Assembly (NCBI RefSeq): GCF_000379105.1
Contig: NZ_KB900609.1
Coordinates: 4,369,031-4,433,030 of the forward strand
Reading direction: 5' to 3'
Source: Methylobacterium sp. WSM2598
GTDB taxonomy: Bacteria > Pseudomonadota > Alphaproteobacteria > Rhizobiales > Beijerinckiaceae
DNA length: 64,000 nucleotides
The position numbers and the translations under genes are program-made. How positions within the stretch are numbered: position 1 is the stretch's first letter; every line of letters begins with the position of its first letter. The notes beneath the pieces are model-generated. The model made no database searches, was not told the origin of the DNA, and worked only from the letters and a program-made list of their open reading frames with translations. Below, piece after piece: positions 40,594-48,861 of the stretch.

Positions 40594-42027
40594 ATGACAT
40601 TCGTACAGGACCATGGATTGTGGACCGACGCGCAGGCCGACGCGGCGCGTGACGTGCGGGAGCGATGCGACCCGGAGAGGATCGACACGATCCGCCTGTC
40701 CTTCCCTGACCAGCACGGGATCCTGCGGGGCAAGACCCTCGTCGCCTCCGAGGCCGTGAAGGCGCTCACCGGCGGATGCGCGATCACCACGACGTTGCTC
40801 GCTAAGGACACCTCGCATCGCACCGTGTTTCCGGTCTTCAGCGCCGGCGGCGGCTTCGGAATGCGCGAGATGGAGGGCGCCGCCGACGTGGTCATGGTGC
40901 CCGACCCCACGACGTTCAGGACGCTGCCCTGGGCGCCGCGGACGGGGTGGCTGCTCTGCGACCTCTACTTCCAGGAAGGCCGGCCGGTGCCTTTCGCCAC
41001 GCGAGGCATCTACCGCTCGGCCCTGGACCGTTTGTCTGAAAGGTCCCTCGAATACGTCGCTGGACTCGAAGTCGAGTTCCACGTCTTCAAGCTCGACGAC
41101 CCGCGCATGGCGCCCGCCGATGCCGGGCAGCCCGGAGAGCCACCGAGCGTCAGTCTGATCTCGCACGGTTACCAGTACCTCACGGAACAACGCTACGATC
41201 AGGTCGAGCCGATTTTGGAGATTCTTCGCAAGGACCTCCTAGCCCTCGGCTTGCCGCTGCGCTCGATCGAGGTCGAGTACGGGCCGAGCCAGTGCGAGTT
41301 CACTTTCCAGCCCACCGTCGGCGCTGTGCCGGCGGATCTGATGGTGCTCTTTCGCAGCGCCGTGAAGCAGATCTGCCGCCGGCACGGCTATCACGCCACG
41401 TTCATGTGCCGGCCCCGCATCCCGAACGTGGTGTCGTCGGGCTGGCACTTGCACCAATCGCTTCGCGACGCTCGGACGGGTGCGAACGCCTTGGCCGCCG
41501 AGGGCCCGGGCCCGCTCTCAGGTTTCGGCATGGGGTTCCTGGGCGGACTGCTCGCCCATGCGCGCGCTGCGACCGTTTTCACGACGCCGACCATCAATGG
41601 CTACAAGCGCTACCGCTCCTACTCGCTCGCGCCCGACCGCGCGGTCTGGGGACGCGACAACCGCGGGGTCATGATCCGCGTGCTCGGCGGACCGGGCGAT
41701 CCGGCCACGCGGCTGGAGAACCGGGTCGGGGAGCCGGCGGCGAACCCCTACCTCTACATGGCTGCCCAGGTGCTCGCCGGGCTCGACGGGGTCGACCGGG
41801 ACCTCGATCCCGGGCCGAGTGCCGACACGCCCTACGAGGCTGAGGCGGACCTCCTGCCCACGTCGCTCCGGGAGGCGGTCTTCGCCCTGCGCGAGGATCC
41901 ATTCTTCCGCGGCGCGCTCGGCGGGTCGTTCGTCGACTATTACACGCATATCAAGAACGCCGAGATCGAGCGCTTCCAATCGGAAATCACCGAGTGGGAG
42001 CAGCGTGAGTATTTTGAAATCTTCTAA
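40594..42027 (+). CDS. Glutamine-synthetase-like gamma-glutamyl ligase
   Basis: This 477-residue protein of the GS type I fold has intact active-site blocks: GLEVEF (the ExE pair), EVEYGPSQCEF, GWHLHQSL (His of the glutamate site), TPTINGYKRY, WGRDNRGVMIRV and RLENRVGEPAANPYLY. It lacks the adenylylation-loop pattern of GlnA. Such paralogues ligate glutamate to amines (putrescine, isopropylamine, aniline) rather than ammonia. Its place between a Rieske oxygenase and a periplasmic binding protein suggests an amine-containing substrate that is gamma-glutamylated, as in aniline degradation, where a GS-like protein precedes the dioxygenase genes. Confidence 0.88.
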   Translation: MTFVQDHGLWTDAQADAARDVRERCDPERIDTIRLSFPDQHGILRGKTLVASEAVKALTGGCAITTTLLAKDTSHRTVFPVFSAGGGFGMREMEGAADVVMVPDPTTFRTLPWAPRTGWLLCDLYFQEGRPVPFATRGIYRSALDRLSERSLEYVAGLEVEFHVFKLDDPRMAPADAGQPGEPPSVSLISHGYQYLTEQRYDQVEPILEILRKDLLALGLPLRSIEVEYGPSQCEFTFQPTVGAVPADLMVLFRSAVKQICRRHGYHATFMCRPRIPNVVSSGWHLHQSLRDARTGANALAAEGPGPLSGFGMGFLGGLLAHARAATVFTTPTINGYKRYRSYSLAPDRAVWGRDNRGVMIRVLGGPGDPATRLENRVGEPAANPYLYMAAQVLAGLDGVDRDLDPGPSADTPYEAEADLLPTSLREAVFALREDPFFRGALGGSFVDYYTHIKNAEIERFQSEITEWEQREYFEIF

Positions 42028-42053
42028 CGAATGGCTGGCGCGGAGCTGCAGAG

Positions 42054-43268
42054 ATGAAGCTTGGTCGTATGGTCCGTTTCGCCGTTGCCCTGGCCTGTGC
42101 GGGGTTTTCCACTGAGGGCCGCGCGCTCGATCAGCCGGTCCGCATCGGGGTCCTGAGTGATATGAGCGGACCATTCTCGGACCAGGTCGGCGCCGGCTCC
42201 GTCGCCGCCGCGCGCCTCGCGCTCGACGACTTCGCCCGGGAGAGCGGCGGCCTGAAGGTCGAGCTGCTCGCCGCCGACCACCAGAACAAGCCCGACATCG
42301 GCCTCGGCATCGCGCGGCGCTGGCTCGACCAGGAGAATGTCTCCGCGATCGTGGACCTGCCGAATTCCGGGGTCGCCCTCGCGGTCGCCAACCTGATGCG
42401 TGAGCGCAACCGCGTCGCCCTCGCGTCAAGCGCGATGACGTCCGATCTGACGGGCAAGTTCTGTGCGCCGACGACCGTCCAATGGGTGTCGGATACGTGG
42501 GCTCAAGGCTCCGCCACGGCACGGGCGCTGGCCGAGCGCGGGTCACGCCAGTGGTACTTCCTCACCGTCGACTATGCGCTCGGGCACGCCCTGGAGCGCG
42601 ACGCCACGAGGGCGCTCGGCGAGATGAACGGCCGATCGACCGGCGGATCGCGGCTTCCTCTCGGCACCAGCGACTTCTCCTCGGCGCTCCTGACCGCGCA
42701 GAGCTCGGGGGCGCAGGTCCTCGCCCTCGCGAATACCGGTGCCGACATGATCAATGCGATCAAGCAGGCCGGTGAGTTCGGACTCACGCCGAAAATGAAG
42801 GCTGCGGCACTCTTCATCCAGCTGTCCGATGTTCACTCTCTCGGACTGGCCACGGCACAGGGGCTGCAGCTGGTCTCGGCCTTCTACTGGGATCGCGATG
42901 AGGCCACGCGCGCGTTCGGCGATCGCTTCGCCGCCGTCATGAACGGCCGGCGTCCGACGGAGGATCATGCGGGGGTGTACTCGGCGACGCTCGCCTATCT
43001 TCGTGCCGTGCGCGCCACCGGCACGGTCGAGGGCGACCGCGTTGTGGCGACGATGCGGACGGAACCCATCGAGGACCCCCTCTTCGGCACCGTCACGATT
43101 CGTCCGGACGGACGCGCAGTCCATGACATGTACCTTTACGAAGTGAAGGCGCCGTCCGAGAGCCAGCGGCCGTATGACTACTACAAACATGTAGCCAAAA
43201 TTGCTGGCGATCAAGCATTTCGTCCGATGAAAGAAAGTGGCTGTGCAATGATAGAAAAAAGCAACTAA
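42054..43268 (+). CDS. Branched-chain-type ABC transporter substrate-binding protein
   Basis: This 404-residue periplasmic binding protein has a signal peptide (FAVALACAGFSTEGRA) and a Leu/Ile/Val-type fold: VRIGVLSDMSGPFSD, VELLAADHQNKPDIG, RRWLDQENVSAIVDLPNS, YFLTVDYALGH and FSSALLTAQSSGAQVLAL. No permease or ATPase gene is in the window, so it is an orphan or uses permeases elsewhere. A close paralogue lies at 46353-47588 in the nitrobenzoate module; the two share long blocks such as AADHQNK and RRWLD. The aromatic-acid binding proteins of this family make an aromatic ligand plausible. Confidence 0.9.
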   Translation: MKLGRMVRFAVALACAGFSTEGRALDQPVRIGVLSDMSGPFSDQVGAGSVAAARLALDDFARESGGLKVELLAADHQNKPDIGLGIARRWLDQENVSAIVDLPNSGVALAVANLMRERNRVALASSAMTSDLTGKFCAPTTVQWVSDTWAQGSATARALAERGSRQWYFLTVDYALGHALERDATRALGEMNGRSTGGSRLPLGTSDFSSALLTAQSSGAQVLALANTGADMINAIKQAGEFGLTPKMKAAALFIQLSDVHSLGLATAQGLQLVSAFYWDRDEATRAFGDRFAAVMNGRRPTEDHAGVYSATLAYLRAVRATGTVEGDRVVATMRTEPIEDPLFGTVTIRPDGRAVHDMYLYEVKAPSESQRPYDYYKHVAKIAGDQAFRPMKESGCAMIEKSN

Positions 43269-43688
43269 ATCGATGGTCCGGCACTGGCCTGCATCGCCAG
43301 CGGAGTCCGACGGTCTTTCAGCCACTCAAGACTGCGAGGCTTGCGTGATGAAAAACCGAACGGGCGGTCTGCGCGGTCGATATGCGTCGCCCGATGCGAT
43401 GTCGAAAGCAAGCGCTCCGTAGGGCGGACCACGACAAGGACGTCGCCAGGGCCGTCCCGGACGCAAGCCGACCCACTCATCCACCGATCCGAACGACGGT
43501 CCACTGGCCAAAATCAATTCGCCTCGACACAAATCAAGCACCAATACAATCTGCATGCATTCGCCCGAGGTGAATAATCGTGTGTCGTTACGATCGCGCT
43601 GCCCATCGTGATCTGGTGGCGCTCGTGTCGCCCAGATGTATTCTTCGTATAGTTCTGCGTCGATCCACGACGCAGTCTGGAGGGTATC
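43269..43688. other. Gene-free stretch before the DJ-1 gene
   Basis: There is no supportable gene in about 420 bases. The GC content falls towards the right. GGAGGG at 43679-43684 is the ribosome site of the DJ-1-family gene. The change in composition marks a boundary between blocks of different origin. Confidence 0.45.
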
Positions 43689-44363
43689 ATGACGAAGCGG
43701 GTTCTCATCATTGTGTCTAACGCGTATGCCATCGGGCCTCATGGCCGCAGAACAGGGAACTTCCTGCCTGAGGTTGCGCATCCATTTGCGGAGTTCGACA
43801 GGGCACAATACGAGATAGATTTCGCCAGCCTCACAGGCGATACTCCGTTTTTGGATGCACTCCACCTCGCTGACGATCCGGACAACCTGGCCTTCTTGGT
43901 TGGCAAGGGATGGGCCTCTATGCAAAAAGCCAAGAAGCTGTCGGAGGTCGATGTCAGTCCTTACGACGCCATCTTTATGCCAGGCGGTCTTGCACCGATG
44001 GTAGACATGCCCGATCATCCACTGCTCAAAGACGTCATCAAGGATACCTACGAGAGAAAAGCGGTTGTCGGTGCCGTCTGTCATGGCCCGGCATCACTAC
44101 TGAACGTCAGACTTAGCGACGGGGCTTATCTTCTCAAAGGTAAAAACGTCAGCTCGTTTACGAACGAAGAGGAGGAAAATTACGCCAAGGCTGACGTCCC
44201 ATTCGAACTTGAGACGGCGTTGACGAATCAGGGTGCGACTTTCCATAAAACAAGTCCGTGGCAGCCGTACAGTATATCAGACGGTAATCTTGTTACTGGG
44301 CAAAATCCTGCTTCTGCAAAAGGCGTTGCTGAAAAAATGATAAAATTGCTGGAAGCAATTTAA
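43689..44363 (+). CDS. DJ-1/PfpI-family protein (Hsp31/glyoxalase III-like)
   Basis: This 224-residue type 1 glutamine-amidotransferase-fold protein has the nucleophile elbow AVCHGPASLL with the reactive Cys, preceded by YDAIFMPGGLAPMVD and followed by KGKNVSSFTNEEE and the C-terminal SPWQPYSISDGNLVTGQNPAS. This layout is that of Hsp31-like chaperone/glyoxalase III proteins that detoxify methylglyoxal. It is noticeably lower in GC and in codon bias than its neighbours, so it looks recently acquired. No operon partner is visible. Confidence 0.92.
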   Translation: MTKRVLIIVSNAYAIGPHGRRTGNFLPEVAHPFAEFDRAQYEIDFASLTGDTPFLDALHLADDPDNLAFLVGKGWASMQKAKKLSEVDVSPYDAIFMPGGLAPMVDMPDHPLLKDVIKDTYERKAVVGAVCHGPASLLNVRLSDGAYLLKGKNVSSFTNEEEENYAKADVPFELETALTNQGATFHKTSPWQPYSISDGNLVTGQNPASAKGVAEKMIKLLEAI

Positions 44364-45068
44364 GCTGACATCTGCATGTTCGACTCACAACGTGGCCGTC
44401 CAAGCGGTCTGGCAGCGGCGTAATGTGGTGATGATTCGCACCTCGAGCGAACCGCACCATATAAGTTTGCTCCGTCACGCAGGGACAGCCAGGACGGCGA
44501 CGTCTCGCACGACCTCCACCCTGAGCAGGGTCCGCTGCTCACTTCCGCTCGCCAGCGAAATGACTGAAATCTCACAGGCCGGTGGGCAGTTTTGGCTGAC
44601 GCGCATGGCGCAAGGGCTCACGTAGCGTCGGATCTGGAAGACGTGTCACCAAGTCACATATCCGGAAAACCCTCGCGACCCGACGTTCCCGACATCCGTT
44701 GCGAGGGGCCACCTAGGGACAATCGCAGCCGTATAGCCGCCACGCTTCGTAAGCGCCGCGGCGGTTGTAACCGCGGCGCCCATCTCGGATCTGGTTTTGC
44801 TCAGACAGGACAGGGCATCATCCACTTCGATACCGAGATCCCGCACCTTGCTTTCCGGCTTCGTGCGCCTGAGCAGGGGTTGGCAGACACGGATGTGACC
44901 CATCCGCCTGTGGACCAGCGCCATTGTGAGGGCGTCTCGCGTCGGTTCAGGCGTCTCGTATGGCACCGCGTAACGCCCATCGACGTGAGACCCGCCTCAT
45001 CCGAAGATGCTTCGGGCGATGCGAGCAAACCGTCGAGAGGACGGTTCCTTCTCTGGCCCTGGCCGGGC
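44364..45068. other. Gene-free region containing an integrase remnant
   Basis: About 700 bases hold no intact gene. The only recognisable item is the decayed C-terminus of a tyrosine recombinase at 44793-44924 (leftward). The rest has mixed composition and open frames without family resemblance. Confidence 0.5.
44793..44924 (-). pseudogene. Remnant of tyrosine recombinase (integrase) C-terminus
   Basis: The leftward translation contains HIRVCQPLLRR followed by TKPESKVRDLGIEVDDAL. This matches the end of a common rhizobial/methylobacterial integrase (pattern NLRAVQLLLGH, then TKxESTVRYLGIEVDDAL) at most positions. The two catalytic residues expected here are lost: the His of LGH is Arg, and the nucleophilic Tyr of VRYLG is Asp. 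Only about 44 residues are recognisable. It is a dead fragment of an integrase that once lay in or beside this accessory region. The family pattern is from memory. Confidence 0.7.
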
Positions 45069-45626
45069 TCAGGCCGGCGGTGTCACGTCGTAGGAGATGC
45101 GGCCCGCCGGGAGGAAGAACAGCGCTATTAGCGCCCCGCCCTTGACCTCCGGGTAGTGGTGGCTGCCCGGCGCCGGCGCCGTCCAGCCCGCATGGCACCA
45201 ACCGCTCGGCCCGGCGAGCACGGCCTTCTCGTCGAGGGGCACCACCATGTTCAGTTCGCCGTAGGGATGCGCGTGGTAGTCGCCACGGAAACTGGCCTCC
45301 AGATCGTCCGGTTCACCATCGTGGTTGTCGATGGCCATCCGGCCGTCCTGGCTGTCCATGTAGACGGCGGTGATGCTGAAGTTCAGCGTCCGCTCCGTCG
45401 GGTCGCACAGCCGGCTGCGGCGGTAACGCCGGCCACTCACCTCGATGGTGGCCGCCCAGCCCTCCTCCACCCCCTGCTTGATTAGGCGCGACAGGTCCTC
45501 GTACAGGGCGCTGCCTGGCCCGTAGGTCTCGTTGAGCCAGCGCTCGACCTCGGGTCCGGCGGTCATGTTCTTGACCTCCTCGAGGAAGGGAATGCTCCGC
45601 TCGATCAGCTGCTCGCGTCCGTCCAT
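45069..45626 (-). CDS. pnbB: 4-Hydroxylaminobenzoate lyase (PnbB)
   Basis: This 185-residue protein of the PnbB/DUF4863 family converts 4-hydroxylaminobenzoate to protocatechuate and ammonia. The C-terminal cupin-like core is GDYHAHPYGELNMVVPLD, AGPSGWCHAGWTAPAPGSHH and YPEVKGGALIALFFLPAG, very like PnbB as I recall it. Start at 45626 has AGGAGAG upstream. The gene lies one base after the stop of a PnbA-like nitroreductase gene, the expected partner, which supports the assignment. It is the last gene of a three-gene operon. Confidence 0.85.
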   Translation of the reverse strand: MDGREQLIERSIPFLEEVKNMTAGPEVERWLNETYGPGSALYEDLSRLIKQGVEEGWAATIEVSGRRYRRSRLCDPTERTLNFSITAVYMDSQDGRMAIDNHDGEPDDLEASFRGDYHAHPYGELNMVVPLDEKAVLAGPSGWCHAGWTAPAPGSHHYPEVKGGALIALFFLPAGRISYDVTPPA

Positions 45627-45627
45627 C

Positions 45628-46350
45628 TTACTCTCCTGCCTCCTGCGCCCGCGGCGCATCGAAACCGTGGAAGCTCGCGAACGCCTCGATCGGCGCGCGC
45701 TCCATGACCCGGCGTCTCGCGGCCGCGGCGGCGTCGCAGACACCGAGCGCCATGCCGCACACCACGATGTCCTCGGGGGCGATGGGGAGGTGGCGGCGCA
45801 GCACGCGGTGGTACTTCGCCAGCGTCTCTTGCGGGCAGGTGTCGAGCCCACGAACCTTGGCGGCCAGCATGACGTTCTGCAGGAACATGCCGAGGTCGAG
45901 CCAGCTGCCCTTCTCCAGCCGACGGTCGATCGTGAAGATCAAGCCGACCGGCGCACCGAAGAACTCGTAGTTCTTGGCCGTCTGCGCGGCCCGCCCGGGC
46001 GCATTGTCCTGGGCGATGCCGAGCGAGCCGTAGAAGACCCGGCCGAAGGCTTGCTTGCGGCTGTGGTACAGGTCGGGAAGGTTCGGCGCGTAGTAGGTGT
46101 ACTCGGAGACGTGATGCGCGGCTTCGGTCGCGTGCGTTACCAAAATGTCGCGACAGATCTCGGTCTTCGCCGCGCCGGCCAACACTTGCACCCGCCAGGG
46201 CTGGATGTTGGCGCCGCTCGGCGCGTAGCGCGCGGCCTCAAGGATGTCGCGGACCGTGGCGTAGGGGACGGGCCGGTCGGCGTAGAAGCGGGTGGCGAAG
46301 CGTCCCTTCATCACGCCGTCGAGGGCCTGAACGAGATCGAGGTTCGACAT
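45628..46350 (-). CDS. pnbA: Nitroreductase, probable 4-nitrobenzoate reductase (PnbA)
   Basis: This 240-residue FMN nitroreductase-fold protein has MKGRFATRFYADRPVPYATVRDILEAARYAPSGANIQPWRVQV (FMN phosphate-binding region), SLGIAQDNAPGRAAQTAKNY, GSWLDLGMFLQNVMLAAKVRGLDTCPQ and IVVCGMALGV. It should reduce a nitroaromatic acid to the hydroxylamine with NAD(P)H; the adjacent PnbB-like lyase makes 4-nitrobenzoate the likeliest substrate. It begins two bases after the binding-protein stop and ends one base before the pnbB start, a tight operon. Related nitroreductases act on other nitroaromatics, so the exact substrate is inference. Confidence 0.82.
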   Translation of the reverse strand: MSNLDLVQALDGVMKGRFATRFYADRPVPYATVRDILEAARYAPSGANIQPWRVQVLAGAAKTEICRDILVTHATEAAHHVSEYTYYAPNLPDLYHSRKQAFGRVFYGSLGIAQDNAPGRAAQTAKNYEFFGAPVGLIFTIDRRLEKGSWLDLGMFLQNVMLAAKVRGLDTCPQETLAKYHRVLRRHLPIAPEDIVVCGMALGVCDAAAAARRRVMERAPIEAFASFHGFDAPRAQEAGE

Positions 46351-46352
46351 GC

Positions 46353-47588
46353 TCACCCCCGCTTGACCAGCGGACAATTGCCGGTCGAGAGCGGCCGGAA
46401 CGCCTCCTCGCCCGGGATCGTCTCCAGAAGCTTGTAGTAGTCGAAGCGACCCTTGCTCTCGGCGGGGGACTTCACCTGCATCAGGTAGATGTCGCGGACG
46501 AGCCGTCCGTCCTCGCGGATGCGGCCGTTGCGCGTCATGAAGTCGTTGACCGGCATCTTGCGCATCTGCGCGGCGACGGTCGGGCCGTCGTCCGTGTTCG
46601 CGGCGGCCATCGCCTTGAGGTAGTGCGTGACCGCGCCGTAGGTGCCCGCATGGATCATCGTCGGCACCTTTTTGGTGCGCGCGACGAAGCGCTGCGACCA
46701 AGCCCGGGTCTCGTCGTTCAGGTCCCAGTAGAAGGCGGTGCTTAGGATCAGGCCCTGGGTCGCCGGCAGGCCGAGGCCGTGGATGTCGGCAATGAAGACG
46801 AGCAGGCCCGCCAGCGTCTGGCCCAACTGCACGATCCCGAACTCGGCGGCCTGCTTCAGCGCGAGGATGAGATCGCCGCCCGCGTCCGCCAGCCCGACGA
46901 CCTGCGCCCCTGAGCCTTGCGCCTGGAGAAGGTACGAGGAGAAGTCCGGGCTGCCGAGGGGATGGCGCACCGAGCCGATCACGCGGCCGCCCGCCGCCTG
47001 GATCACGCGCCGGCCGTCCTCTTCGAGCTGAGTGCCCAGGGCGTAATCCGCCGTGACGAAGTACCAGGACTTGCCGCCGCGCCGGGTTACGGCGCGCGCC
47101 GTGCCTTGCGCGAGAGCGTAGGTGTCGTAGGTCCAGTGGAAACCGGTCGGCGAGCAGGCGTCCCCAGTCAGCTGGGAGGTCGCCGCCCCCGAGGCGAGGA
47201 AGATCCGGCCGCGCTCGCGGGTGATGTCCTGCACCGCCAGCGCGATGGCGGAGTTCGGCACGTCGACGATCGCCTTGACGTCCTCCACGTCAAGCCAGCG
47301 GCGCGTCAAGGCAGCGCCGACATCCGTCTTGTTCTGGTGGTCGGCGGCGATCACCTCGATCGGGCGTCCGAGGATGCGGCCTCCGAAATCCTCGACCGCC
47401 ATGCGCGCGGCGGCGACCGAACCATGGCCGCCGTTGTCGGCGTAGAGCGAGGAGAGATCCGTGAGCACGCCGATCCTCACGGGCGGTCCGCCCTGCGCAG
47501 CAGCCGGCGAGACGGCAAGCCAGAGGCCAACCAGAGCCAATGACCCTCGCCTGAAGAGGCGTCGGGCGAGAGTAGGCGAGAGCGGCAT
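46353..47588 (-). CDS. Branched-chain-type ABC transporter substrate-binding protein (nitrobenzoate module)
   Basis: This 411-residue periplasmic binding protein has a signal peptide (GSLALVGLWLAVSPAAAQGG) and Leu-binding-type fold blocks: VRIGVLTDLSSLYADN, IEVIAADHQNKTDVG, RRWLDVEDVKAIVDVPNS, YFVTADYALGT and FSSYLLQAQGSGAQVVGLAD. It heads the operon with pnbA and pnbB. It is clearly paralogous to the binding protein at 42054-43268. No transporter permease or ATPase is in the window. It probably binds the aromatic substrate for uptake. Confidence 0.9.
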   Translation of the reverse strand: MPLSPTLARRLFRRGSLALVGLWLAVSPAAAQGGPPVRIGVLTDLSSLYADNGGHGSVAAARMAVEDFGGRILGRPIEVIAADHQNKTDVGAALTRRWLDVEDVKAIVDVPNSAIALAVQDITRERGRIFLASGAATSQLTGDACSPTGFHWTYDTYALAQGTARAVTRRGGKSWYFVTADYALGTQLEEDGRRVIQAAGGRVIGSVRHPLGSPDFSSYLLQAQGSGAQVVGLADAGGDLILALKQAAEFGIVQLGQTLAGLLVFIADIHGLGLPATQGLILSTAFYWDLNDETRAWSQRFVARTKKVPTMIHAGTYGAVTHYLKAMAAANTDDGPTVAAQMRKMPVNDFMTRNGRIREDGRLVRDIYLMQVKSPAESKGRFDYYKLLETIPGEEAFRPLSTGNCPLVKRG

Positions 47589-47633
47589 GGCGCGTTCCCT
47601 TTGAGGACGAGGAACGATGCCTGGCCGGGTCCC

Positions 47634-47651
47634 ACTTGCGGAAGTGCAAGT
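47634..47651. promoter_or_regulatory. Candidate LysR-type operator between the divergent units
   Basis: ACTTGC, six bases, GCAAGT form an inverted repeat in the 111-base gap between the leftward pnb operon and the rightward LysR gene. LysR regulators typically bind such T-N11-A-like repeats in the divergent promoter region, so this is a plausible site. Confidence 0.5.
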
Positions 47652-47699
47652 TCGCCAATCTCATTATGAGCGGCATTCATCGCGCGGAGAAGGGTGGCC

Positions 47700-48722
47700 A
47701 TGACGAGGGGAGGCACGCGCGCAGGCATCCTGAACCGGCTCGATCTGAACCTGATCCGGCTCTTCGATGCGGTGATGAGGGAGCGTCACGTCGCGCGAGC
47801 CGGCCAGTCCCTCGGGCTGAGTCAGTCGGCGGTCAGCCACGGCCTGCGTCGCCTGCGGACGCTGATCGGGGACGACCTGTTCGTGCGGACCGTGCAGGGC
47901 ATGGAGCCGACCCCACGGGCGCTAGCCATGGCCGTGCAGGTGCGCGATGCCCTGACCGCGATCGAAGGCGCGATTGGGCCGCAGCGCTTCGATTCGGCCA
48001 GTTCGACGCGGCAGTTCCGGCTTGCCGCCACGGACCACATCACTGCGGTCGTCGCTCCTGCCCTCGTGCGGACCTTCGAGACGGAGGCGCCCCTCGCGTC
48101 GGTTCTGATCCGACCCGCGACGCGGATCGACCTGACCATGCAGGTCGATCTCGGCCAGATCGACATCGCGGTGGGCATCTTCTCGCAGATCCCGCACCGC
48201 CTGCACGCGCGAACCCTGTTCGAGGATCGCGACGTCCTCGTCACCGCGCCTGATCATCCGGAGGCGGGAGGCGCAGTCGACATCCGCACGCTGGCGCGCA
48301 ACCCGCTGATGGTTGTCACTGTGGGCGGGACCGAGGACGGTTTGCCGGACGGACGCCTGTCCGAGCGCGGCCTGACACGGCAGACCGAGATGTTCGATCG
48401 CGACGCCCTCAACCGTGCCTTCAGGACGGCCGGCCTGGTGCCCCGCCTCGGCGTGCTCCAGCCACACTTCCTGGCGGTGCCGAGCCTGCTCGCGGGATCG
48501 CGACGTGTGGCGATCGTACCCGCGTCGCTGGCGCACGCCTTCGAGGCGGCCGGCGTGGCGCGCGTGTCCATCCCGCCTTGGGAGCCGCGCCCGATGGCCG
48601 TGCAGATGGTCTGGCACGAGCGTTGGGGGCAGGATCCCGCCCATGGGTGGCTGCGGGAAGTCCTGTTTCGTGCCAGTCGGGGCGTTGCGGATGCGGTTGG
48701 GCAGTCCACACCTCAATCCTGA
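47700..48722 (+). CDS. LysR-family regulator (PnbR-like position)
   Basis: This 340-residue regulator has an N-terminal winged helix (LNLIRLFDAVMRERHVARAGQSLGLSQSAVSHGLRRLRTLIGDDLFVRT) and a C-terminal LysR substrate-binding domain (FRLAATDHITAVVAPALV, IDIAVGIFSQIPHRLHAR). This NodD/LinR-like LysR group often controls aromatic catabolism. It is divergent from the pnb operon and most probably activates it in response to the nitroaromatic or an intermediate. GTG at 47694 and ATG at 47700 are both in frame; GGAGAAGG at about 47686 suits the ATG. Confidence 0.93.
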   Translation: MTRGGTRAGILNRLDLNLIRLFDAVMRERHVARAGQSLGLSQSAVSHGLRRLRTLIGDDLFVRTVQGMEPTPRALAMAVQVRDALTAIEGAIGPQRFDSASSTRQFRLAATDHITAVVAPALVRTFETEAPLASVLIRPATRIDLTMQVDLGQIDIAVGIFSQIPHRLHARTLFEDRDVLVTAPDHPEAGGAVDIRTLARNPLMVVTVGGTEDGLPDGRLSERGLTRQTEMFDRDALNRAFRTAGLVPRLGVLQPHFLAVPSLLAGSRRVAIVPASLAHAFEAAGVARVSIPPWEPRPMAVQMVWHERWGQDPAHGWLREVLFRASRGVADAVGQSTPQS

Positions 48723-48861
48723 AGGCCGACAAGAGGCCGTCCCGGTTCCGCAGGCTGCAGAAGCGCTGTTCGTCTTGAGGGGGACCTCCGAACCGTGACC
48801 GTTCTGACCGGCCGGAACTGGTCGTAAGCCGTGCGACTATCAAGTCTGCTCACACCTTCAT

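Noticed and set aside
40594..42027. Housekeeping glutamine synthetase GlnA
   Set aside because: The gene lies in a catabolic operon, lacks the adenylylation-site pattern as far as I can see, and resembles amine-ligating paralogues.
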